64,000 bases of DNA from GCA-2748575 sp965222725. Its GTDB lineage: Bacteria > Pseudomonadota > Gammaproteobacteria > Pseudomonadales > Ketobacteraceae. A program made the translations under genes and the position numbers. The DNA is taken from NCBI GenBank assembly GCA_965222725.1, contig OZ244969.1, positions 62,001-126,000 on the forward strand, written 5' to 3'. Below the pieces are notes generated by a model. That model worked only from the letters and a program-made list of their open reading frames with translations, did no database searches and had not been told where the DNA came from. Positions within the stretch are counted from its first letter, which is position 1. Every line of letters begins with the position of its first letter. This document shows positions 16,411-23,758 of this stretch, piece after piece.

Positions 16411-17979
16411 ATGAGCAACCCCATCAAGCGCGCGCTGATCAGCGTCTCGGACAAATCCGGTATCGTGGAATTTGCAAAGGAACTGAACGCCATGGGCGTG
16501 GAAATCCTCTCCACCGGCGGCACCTTCAAACTTCTGCAGGACAACGGCATCAACGCGGTTGAAGTCTCCGACTACACCGGATTTCCGGAAATGATGGATG
16601 GCCGGGTAAAAACCCTGCACCCCAAAGTGCACGGCGGTATCCTGGGACGTCGCGGCACCGACGACGACGCCATGAACAGCCACGACATTACCCCCATCGA
16701 CATGGTCGTGGTAAACCTGTACCCGTTTGAGAACACTGTGGCCAATCCCGACTGCGACCTGGCCACCGCCATTGAAAATATCGATATCGGCGGCCCCACC
16801 ATGGTTCGCTCGGCGGCCAAAAACCACAAATGGGTCACCATTGTGGTGAACGCGTCCGACTACGACCGCGTGATTGCAGAAATGAAAGACAGCGGCGGCA
16901 GCGTGAAAGACCGCACCCGCTTTGAACTGGCGCTGGCCGCTTTCGAACATACTTCCCACTATGATGGCGCTATTGCCAACTACCTGGGCACCATTCAGGA
17001 GGATGGCAGCAAGTCGGCCTTCCCCAATACGTTCAACAGTCAGTTCATTAAAGCCCAGGAAATGCGCTACGGGGAAAACCCCCATCAGAAAGCAGCTTTT
17101 TATGTGGAAGCCAACCCCAAAGAAGCCTGCGTGGGAACGTCCACACAACTGCAGGGCAAAGAGCTTTCCTACAATAACGTGGCCGATACCGATGCCGCGC
17201 TGGAATGCGTCAAAGCCTTCGGTGCTCCTGCCTGTGTCATCGTGAAACACGCCAATCCCTGTGGCGTCGCCATCGGCGGCGATATCAACGAAGCGTACGA
17301 AAAAGCCTTCCAGACTGATCCCACCTCCGCGTTTGGTGGCATTATCGCGTTTAACCGCGAGCTGGACGCCACCACCGCCCGCAACATTATCGGTAAGCAG
17401 TTTGTTGAAGTGATTATTGCCCCTACCGTGAGCGAAGAGGCCTCAGCCATTGTGGCGGAAAAGAAAAACGTGCGCCTGCTGGCCTGCGGCCAGTGGCCGG
17501 AACAGCGCGCTGCCGATTTTGATTTTAAACGGGTTAACGGTGGCTTATTGGTTCAGGATCGTGATAATGGATTGGTAACCGAAAGCGATCTGAAAGTGGT
17601 AACTAAAAGAGCGCCCACTGCTGAAGAAATCCGCGACCTGCTGTTCTGCTGGAAAGTGGCCAAGTTTGTTAAATCCAATGCCATTGTGTATGCCAAAGCA
17701 GAGCAAACCATCGGCATCGGCGCCGGCCAGATGAGCCGCGTTTACAGTGCCAAAATCGCCGGCATCAAAGCCGCTGATGAAAACCTGGAAGTAAAAGGTT
17801 CGGTCATGGCATCGGATGCTTTCTTCCCGTTCCGCGATGGCATTGATGCGGCTGCCGCAGCGGGAATCAACGCGGTGATTCAGCCTGGCGGCTCCATTCG
17901 CGATGAAGAAGTCATTGCCGCCGCTGACGAAGCCGGCATGGCCATGGTATTCACTGGCATGCGTCATTTCAGACACTAA
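16411..17979 (+). CDS. purH: bifunctional AICAR formyltransferase / IMP cyclohydrolase
   Basis: A 522-residue bifunctional enzyme for the last two steps of IMP synthesis. The N-terminal cyclohydrolase part begins KRALISVSDKSGIVEFAKEL and contains STGGTFKLLQDNGI and MMDGRVKTLHPKVHGGIL. The C-terminal formyltransferase part shows RYGENPHQKAAFYV, the catalytic Lys-His in VIVKHANPCGVAIG, and DAFFPFRDGIDAAA. It ends IQPGGSIRDEEVIAAADE and MVFTGMRHFRH, as in E. coli. The ATG at 16411 is where the family starts; 78 upstream in-frame bases are open but unlike PurH. purD follows after 24 bases. Confidence 0.97.
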   Translation: MSNPIKRALISVSDKSGIVEFAKELNAMGVEILSTGGTFKLLQDNGINAVEVSDYTGFPEMMDGRVKTLHPKVHGGILGRRGTDDDAMNSHDITPIDMVVVNLYPFENTVANPDCDLATAIENIDIGGPTMVRSAAKNHKWVTIVVNASDYDRVIAEMKDSGGSVKDRTRFELALAAFEHTSHYDGAIANYLGTIQEDGSKSAFPNTFNSQFIKAQEMRYGENPHQKAAFYVEANPKEACVGTSTQLQGKELSYNNVADTDAALECVKAFGAPACVIVKHANPCGVAIGGDINEAYEKAFQTDPTSAFGGIIAFNRELDATTARNIIGKQFVEVIIAPTVSEEASAIVAEKKNVRLLACGQWPEQRAADFDFKRVNGGLLVQDRDNGLVTESDLKVVTKRAPTAEEIRDLLFCWKVAKFVKSNAIVYAKAEQTIGIGAGQMSRVYSAKIAGIKAADENLEVKGSVMASDAFFPFRDGIDAAAAAGINAVIQPGGSIRDEEVIAAADEAGMAMVFTGMRHFRH

Positions 17980-18003
17980 GAATCAATCAAAAAGGACAAC
18001 ATC

Positions 18004-19293
18004 ATGAAGGTACTCATTATTGGTAGTGGTGGTCGTGAACATGCCCTGGCATGGAAAGTGGCGCAGTCAGACAAAGTGGATACGGTTTACGTGGCTCCCG
18101 GCAATGCCGGTACCGCGCTGGAGCCTGGCGTTGAGAACGTCGATATTGATGTACTGGCTATCAAAGAGCTGGTGAACTTTGCCAAAGAAAACCAGGTGGA
18201 GCTCACCATCGTCGGCCCCGAAGCACCGCTGGTTGCCGGCGTAGTAGATACATTCCAGGAAGCCGGGCTCAAGTGCTTCGGCCCCACCAAGGGCGCGGCG
18301 CAGCTGGAAGGCTCCAAAGCCTTTACCAAGGATTTTCTGGACCGCCACAAAATCCCCACTGCTGAGTACGGCAACTTTACCGATAAAGACAAAGCCATTG
18401 CCTACGTAAAAGAGAAAGGCGCGCCCATCGTGGTGAAAGCCGATGGTCTGGCGGCAGGTAAAGGCGTGATTCTGGCGCAAACAGAAGAAGAAGCCATTGC
18501 CGCTATCGAAGACATGCTGGCGGGCAATCGTTTTGGCGATGCCGGTCACCGTGTGGTGGTGGAAGAATTCCTTACCGGCGAGGAAGCCAGTTTTATCTGC
18601 ATGGTAGACGGCAAGAACGTGCTGCCCATGGCCACATCCCAGGATCACAAAGCCCGTGACGATGGCGACAAAGGCCCCAATACCGGTGGCATGGGTGCTT
18701 ATTCACCGGCGCCAGCGGTAACGCCGGAAATTGAAAAACGCATTATGGATGAAGTCATTTATCCCACCGTTAAAGGCATGGATGCAGAAGGCAATCCTTA
18801 CACCGGATTCCTGTATGCCGGCATCATGATTGCCGAAGACGGCACTCCCAAAGTGCTGGAATACAACTGCCGTTTCGGCGACCCGGAAACCCAGCCCATT
18901 ATGCTGCGCCTGCAATCGGATCTTGCCGAACTTTGCCTGGCGGCGCTGGATAAAAAGCTGGATCAGACCACCGCGGACTGGGATGAGCGCGCTTCACTGG
19001 GCGTGGTGCTGGCGGCCGGTGGCTATCCCGACAGCTACGAGAAAGGTAACGTGATTCTTGGCCTGCCGGAAAACGAGCAGGAAGGCCAGAAAGTGTTTCA
19101 TGCCGGCACCAAAGAAGATAGCGGCCGCGTACTCACCAATGGCGGGCGGGTACTCTGCGCCACAGCACTGGGCGAAACCGTATCAGAAGCTCAGGATCAT
19201 GCCTACGATCTGGCGAAACAGATTATCTGGAAGGATGTGTATTTCCGTAAGGATATCGGTTACCGCGCCGTGGAGCGGGAACGCAACAAATAG
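18004..19293 (+). CDS. purD: phosphoribosylamine-glycine ligase
   Basis: A 429-residue ATP-grasp enzyme joining glycine to phosphoribosylamine in purine synthesis. It shows MKVLIIGSGGREHALAWK, VGPEAPLVAGVVDTFQ, the ATP-binding VVKADGLAAGKGVILAQT, PNTGGMGAYSPAPAVTPEI, and the metal-binding EYNCRFGDPETQPIM block. Length matches E. coli PurD. AAAGGA lies seven bases upstream of the start. It forms the conserved purH-purD operon and is followed by a strong terminator. Confidence 0.98.
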   Translation: MKVLIIGSGGREHALAWKVAQSDKVDTVYVAPGNAGTALEPGVENVDIDVLAIKELVNFAKENQVELTIVGPEAPLVAGVVDTFQEAGLKCFGPTKGAAQLEGSKAFTKDFLDRHKIPTAEYGNFTDKDKAIAYVKEKGAPIVVKADGLAAGKGVILAQTEEEAIAAIEDMLAGNRFGDAGHRVVVEEFLTGEEASFICMVDGKNVLPMATSQDHKARDDGDKGPNTGGMGAYSPAPAVTPEIEKRIMDEVIYPTVKGMDAEGNPYTGFLYAGIMIAEDGTPKVLEYNCRFGDPETQPIMLRLQSDLAELCLAALDKKLDQTTADWDERASLGVVLAAGGYPDSYEKGNVILGLPENEQEGQKVFHAGTKEDSGRVLTNGGRVLCATALGETVSEAQDHAYDLAKQIIWKDVYFRKDIGYRAVERERNK

Positions 19294-19336
19294 GCAAAAC
19301 TGTTATCCGTCCAAAACCGTTATCCATCATAGAATC

Positions 19337-19367
19337 AAAGGCCCGCTTCAGGGCCTTTTTATTTTTC
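19337..19367 (+). terminator. Rho-independent terminator of purH-purD
   Basis: AAAGGCCC (19337-19344) and GGGCCTTT (19351-19358) form an 8-bp stem with a six-base loop, followed by a T-rich tail (TTTATTTTT). It lies 44 bases after the purD stop. Confidence 0.9.
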
Positions 19368-19454
19368 TGCTATCTGATATCTCTTATTTCAGACCCGCTC
19401 TCTGCCACTCTGCCAAAGATCATTTATACTGGGATTAGACACCCGGCAACCAAC

Positions 19455-20264
19455 ATGATCTTTCTTATGCGACACAGCCACTCCGTTTTTTTACCACAGC
19501 TATTACTCTGCTTTTTTCTGTTGCTGCAAACAGCACAGGCAGCCACCCTGAGCCAGGGTTTTGAGCTGACGATAACCAATGGCGCGAACACAGCACCCGC
19601 TACAGACGTTCCCTTTCAGGTTAACGAGACCGGCCCCATTCGAGTCCATATCACCTTTACGGCCGCCGACCGCAACTTCGATCAAGCGCTAACAGCGGTT
19701 CTGATGCAGGATGATGTATTGGGGCAACGGGCCAGCACCAGGGTAAACCAAGGGCAAAGCGCACAGCTACATTTTGTTGCCGAACCCATACATTTAAAAC
19801 ATACCCGCCGTTTTCTGGTAAGACTCAGCCACCCGGCCATGCAATCAGGTACCAGCGGCAAAGTTTATGGCCGTGTTAGTGTTGAGTATCCCGACGAACC
19901 CAAAGAGCTTCCGGATCTGGTGATCACCAACACCCGAACCGACAACAAGTGCCACCTGATCGTAACCGTCAGCAATCATGGTAAGGGCATGCTGGAGCTG
20001 GCCCCCTGGGAGGACAGGATCAACGTGAACCTGGTGATTGAACGCAACAATAAAGCCTGGGCTGCCATTAACCTGAAAACACTGGATCCCATGCAGCAAC
20101 TGGTACACCCCGGCGGCCAGATTGAATACCGCACCAAACTGGTGGCCCCGGCACAACGCCCGGAAAATATCGCGCTGGTGATTGATCGCAAAAACCAGAT
20201 CCGGGAATCCAACGAACAGAACAACCGCCAGAATATGGCCCTGTCCTGCACACCACAGGGATAA
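19455..20264 (+). CDS. secreted CARDB-like protein
   Basis: A 269-residue exported protein. The N-terminus is a signal peptide (LLLCFFLLLQTAQA-AT). The first half (about residues 35-150) looks like a beta-sandwich. The second half resembles a CARDB adhesion-type domain: PDLVITNTRTDN, HLIVTVSNHGKG, the final VIDRKNQIRESNEQNN. The CARDB call rests on the LVITN ... VSNxGxG ... ESNExNN pattern and is tentative. The start could be the ATG at 19455 or 19467; neither has a good ribosome site. It stands alone after the purD terminator and converges on the cyclase gene, 20 bases away. Confidence 0.75.
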   Translation: MIFLMRHSHSVFLPQLLLCFFLLLQTAQAATLSQGFELTITNGANTAPATDVPFQVNETGPIRVHITFTAADRNFDQALTAVLMQDDVLGQRASTRVNQGQSAQLHFVAEPIHLKHTRRFLVRLSHPAMQSGTSGKVYGRVSVEYPDEPKELPDLVITNTRTDNKCHLIVTVSNHGKGMLELAPWEDRINVNLVIERNNKAWAAINLKTLDPMQQLVHPGGQIEYRTKLVAPAQRPENIALVIDRKNQIRESNEQNNRQNMALSCTPQG

Positions 20265-20284
20265 ATTTTTATTAACCGGAAAAA

Positions 20285-22531
20285 TTACTTGGCGGTATGG
20301 GTGAACACCCCATCCCAATTGGCACCCAGGTCTTGCTGTCGCAGCGTGGCGATACGCTCCAGATAAAGCTGGTAAAGTGGTTGCGAGCGAGCCTGATGCA
20401 GGGACTCAATAATATCCACCGCTTTGTCCCAGCGTTGATAATAGTAATTGAATAACGCCATGTGGAAGTAAGCGACTTCTTCCGCCAGTTGCGAAGAACA
20501 GTCTTCCAGTCGACACAAGGGTTCATAAACCGTAATGGGCTCGGTTTTGCCTTTTACCCGGATACGATCAACCAGGCGATACTGAAACTCCGGCGCCTGG
20601 GCCTGGGTCGTTTCACTCACCAGCAAACGCACCCCGTAAAACTTGGTCACGCCTTCCAGGCGCGAGCCCAGATTCACCGCATCCCCCAGAACCGTGTAAG
20701 CCCGCCGGTATTCTGATCCCATGTCCCCCACATTCATCAGACCGGTATTGATACCTATGCCGATATTCACCTCCGGTAACCCTTCCTTTTTGAATTCCGG
20801 TTTCAGGGATTCGGTACAGGCCAGCATATCCAACGCGGCCTGGATGGCTTTACTGGCGTGCCGGGCATCATCCAGCGGTGCGCCCCAGAACGCCATCACC
20901 ATATCCCCCACGTACTTATCAATGGTACCGTCGTGATCAAAGATAATTTTGGTAATGGGGGTAAAATAACGATTCAGCATGCGCTTCAGATCCGACGCAT
21001 TCAGGGTTTCCGAAATATTGGTGAAATTGCGAATATCACTGAACAGCACCGTCAGCTCTTTGCTCCGGCCATCAAAACCGTACTCCCCTTCGGCGCCCAC
21101 CATCTCATCCACATGAGCAGGGGGCACATACTGGCCAAACATTTTTTTAATACGCAAACGTTGCAGGTTTTCCCGCAAAAAACCGTCTGCAAAAAGGTAC
21201 AGTGTTAACGCGGTGGTCAGAATGACATGGGGCGCCAGGGGAAAGTCCAGCAAATATCGCTGCCACAAATAAAAATTGACGGTAACAATCAACGCCAGTA
21301 ACAACACCGATGAAACCACCAGCCCCACCGGGCTCAGCCGCGGCAGCACAATGGACAACAGCAAGCCGGTTATCAACAGTGCCAACGCGGTAATATCCCT
21401 GGCCAGATCCGGCCGGTGGGGAAACACCCGCTGATCTCCCTGACTGTTTAAAATACCGTTGAGCAGGTTGGCATGCACTTCAACGCCGGGATACTCCGCC
21501 GACAGCGGCATGGCCTTGATATCCCCCAGCCCCCAGGCAGAGGTGCCAACCAGGGCAATGGTTCCCGCCAGACTGCCCTCTTTTACCCGGCCATTCAGTA
21601 CATCCGTTGCCGACAGGTAGGGAAAACTGCGGGCCTTGCCCAGATAGGGCACCAGCGCCTGCCCCCGGGCATTCGTGGGAATAGAAAAACTGTCCATCTC
21701 TATCCGCTCCATGACCTCTGCATCATATTGCATGGCCGTGATCAGGCGCACCTGATCCACAAACAGAAACTGGCGCGCCATTTCCATGGCCAGAGAGCTG
21801 TAAACCCGGTTGCCATAGCGCAACACCATGGGGGCCCGTCGCACCACACCGTCGGGGTCAGGAATGATGGTCAGGTAACCGGCCGACAGCGCATGCTGTT
21901 GCAGCACGGGAATATTGGCACTGTGACCCACCATGGGAATCAGCACCATACGGGAAACCCGTTCCGGGTCCAGGGTAATCACAGGGTCAGGCAACTGCCC
22001 CGATTCCGATCCTGCTTGTTGATACAGGAAATAACCCAGCACGGTGTCCGTACCCAGGGCCGCCGCAAAATGCTCATCAAAAGCAAACTGGCCGACAAGC
22101 TCATCAAGCAGCGGATCAAGTACGGCTTTCTCCTGCGGGCGCAGCTTATCCGGTTGCTGCTTCAGTGCCGCGTTGACCAGGGTTACCGGATTGGGCTCCG
22201 GCTCGGCAAACACCACGTCCATTCCCACCATGGTGACACCGGATTCATAAAGCGCACTCACCAGCTGCGCCATTTTATTGCGGCTCCAGGGCCAGCGCCC
22301 CTGCTCTTTCAGGCTCAGTTCATCAATATCAATAATCACAATAGGATGCTGTTTTGTGGACTGTACCGGATTCAACAGTTGATATCTCAAATCAAAGGAA
22401 AGAAAATCAATACGTTGGAGCATCCATTGTGCAGCCCGCCAGTCCGACAGATAGGTGGCAACGGCCAGACAGGTAATGAGCATACCGATTGTGAAAGGGC
22501 GTAAAATCACGCGCCAAAAAGTTGAATTCAT
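20285..22531 (-). CDS. CHASE2-domain class III adenylate/guanylate cyclase
   Basis: A 748-residue membrane sensor. After TM helix 1 (about 15-30) comes an extracytoplasmic CHASE2 domain (PIVIIDIDELSLKEQGRWPW, MVGMDVVFAEPEP). Three TM helices (about 365-435) and a cytoplasmic class III cyclase domain follow (TVLFSDIRNFTNISE, DKYVGDMVMAFWGAP, GIGINTGLMNVGDMGSEYRR). Both metal-binding Asp residues (FSDIR, VGDMV) are present, so catalysis is expected; cAMP is the usual product of this architecture, but I cannot exclude cGMP. A helical C-terminal tail of about 80 residues follows. It is divergent from a cyclic-nucleotide-binding protein gene only 119 bases away, a likely functional partner. Confidence 0.93.
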   Translation of the reverse strand: MNSTFWRVILRPFTIGMLITCLAVATYLSDWRAAQWMLQRIDFLSFDLRYQLLNPVQSTKQHPIVIIDIDELSLKEQGRWPWSRNKMAQLVSALYESGVTMVGMDVVFAEPEPNPVTLVNAALKQQPDKLRPQEKAVLDPLLDELVGQFAFDEHFAAALGTDTVLGYFLYQQAGSESGQLPDPVITLDPERVSRMVLIPMVGHSANIPVLQQHALSAGYLTIIPDPDGVVRRAPMVLRYGNRVYSSLAMEMARQFLFVDQVRLITAMQYDAEVMERIEMDSFSIPTNARGQALVPYLGKARSFPYLSATDVLNGRVKEGSLAGTIALVGTSAWGLGDIKAMPLSAEYPGVEVHANLLNGILNSQGDQRVFPHRPDLARDITALALLITGLLLSIVLPRLSPVGLVVSSVLLLALIVTVNFYLWQRYLLDFPLAPHVILTTALTLYLFADGFLRENLQRLRIKKMFGQYVPPAHVDEMVGAEGEYGFDGRSKELTVLFSDIRNFTNISETLNASDLKRMLNRYFTPITKIIFDHDGTIDKYVGDMVMAFWGAPLDDARHASKAIQAALDMLACTESLKPEFKKEGLPEVNIGIGINTGLMNVGDMGSEYRRAYTVLGDAVNLGSRLEGVTKFYGVRLLVSETTQAQAPEFQYRLVDRIRVKGKTEPITVYEPLCRLEDCSSQLAEEVAYFHMALFNYYYQRWDKAVDIIESLHQARSQPLYQLYLERIATLRQQDLGANWDGVFTHTAK

Positions 22532-22650
22532 CCTTTAAAATGCTAAACCTATTGTAAAAGCCACACCTCGTCATAAGCTTAGCAGGGCAACACTCATCGC
22601 TCCGGGTTAATTTTTAAGCCGTTACCGACCACGAGTGAACAAACCTTTTT

Positions 22651-23685
22651 ATGAGCAGCAATTCGATTCAACTAACCGTCGACAGCGTCAAGAAGCTGGT
22701 TCCGTTTAATTCGCTTTCAGATACCCATGTGAAAGATGCAATGAAGCGGGCGCAGGCCGTGCGGGTGCCCAGTGGCAAGATGGTGTTTAAACGGGGTGAA
22801 ACCACATCACAGCGCTTCTACCTGCTGGAAGGTTCTATAGATCTGTGTGATGCCGAATTCAATATTCATCCGCTCACCGCCGGTGAACCGGAAAGCATTC
22901 ATGCCCTGGACCCCCACGCCCCCCACAAAGTGTCTGCCGTTACCACCAGTGATGCCGTATTGCTGACCGTAGACCAGAAACACCTGGATCTGGTGCTCAC
23001 CTGGGATCAGGCGGGCAACTATCTGGTGGCGGACCTGGCGGCCGACGAAGAAGACATGGCCGAACGGGACTGGATGTCGCAGCTGCTGCAATCCAATCTG
23101 TTCAGCCAGGTGCCCCCTGCCAATATCCAGCAGCTGTTTGTGACCTTTGAATCCATGACCGCCGATGCCGGCGAGCTGATCATAGAACAGGGTGAAGTGG
23201 GCGATCTGTTTTACGTGATTGAAACCGGTATTGCAGAAGTGATCCGCCGCTCTCCGAAAGGAGAAGAGGAAGTGCTGGCCACGCTGGGGCCCGGTGACTT
23301 TTTTGGCGAAGAGGCCCTGATCAGCGATGCACCACGTAACGCTTCTGTCCGCATGACTCAGAGCGGCAATCTGATGTTTCTGGAAAAGGACCAGTTCAGT
23401 AAACTGCTGCGGGAACCCGTGCTGCAATATGTGTCTCAGGATGAGCTGGACCAACACAAAGGCGACCAGAGTGTGGTGCTGCTGGATATCCGATTGCCTT
23501 CCGAGTATGAACATGATCACGAAGATAACACTATGAACATTCCCCTTCCGGAGTTGCGCGACAAGCTCCCGGAGTTGGACGAAAGCTCGACATACGCCAT
23601 CGTCGGGGAATCAGGGCCCAGGAGTGAACTGGGTGCTTACCTGCTTAAGGAAGCCGGCCTGGACGCCGTGATCGTGCAGAATTAA
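22651..23685 (+). CDS. double cyclic-nucleotide-binding protein with inactive rhodanese domain
   Basis: A 344-residue cytoplasmic protein with three domains. The first cNMP-binding fold (about residues 15-120) lacks a recognisable phosphate-binding cassette. The second (about 140-260) has a good one: GPGDFFGEEALISDAPRNASV, in which FGEEAL and PRNAS match the consensus Glu and Arg ligands. The C-terminal domain (about 265-344) has rhodanese features (LLDIRLPSEYEHDH, NIPLPELRDKL), but the active-site loop reads VGESGPRS, with Gly where the catalytic Cys should be. A non-enzymatic sensor or adaptor is therefore likely. There is no DNA-binding domain. Its divergent neighbour is a nucleotide cyclase. 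Confidence 0.9.
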   Translation: MSSNSIQLTVDSVKKLVPFNSLSDTHVKDAMKRAQAVRVPSGKMVFKRGETTSQRFYLLEGSIDLCDAEFNIHPLTAGEPESIHALDPHAPHKVSAVTTSDAVLLTVDQKHLDLVLTWDQAGNYLVADLAADEEDMAERDWMSQLLQSNLFSQVPPANIQQLFVTFESMTADAGELIIEQGEVGDLFYVIETGIAEVIRRSPKGEEEVLATLGPGDFFGEEALISDAPRNASVRMTQSGNLMFLEKDQFSKLLREPVLQYVSQDELDQHKGDQSVVLLDIRLPSEYEHDHEDNTMNIPLPELRDKLPELDESSTYAIVGESGPRSELGAYLLKEAGLDAVIVQN

Positions 23686-23758
23686 GGCCAAGTCAGACGT
23701 TATAAGAACCAGCCCCACTATCAATACCCCTATCTATAAATAAAGGGTATATGGATAG

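Noticed and set aside
16327..17250. 307-codon open frame antisense to purH
   Set aside because: It is a codon-bias shadow of the well-supported purH gene; it lacks a ribosome site and protein-like composition (His/Gly/Val-rich). The same applies to long antisense frames over dxs (38739-39698), the DUF3426 gene (13623-14309), the cyclase (21473-22504) and the papain-like gene (46710-47648).
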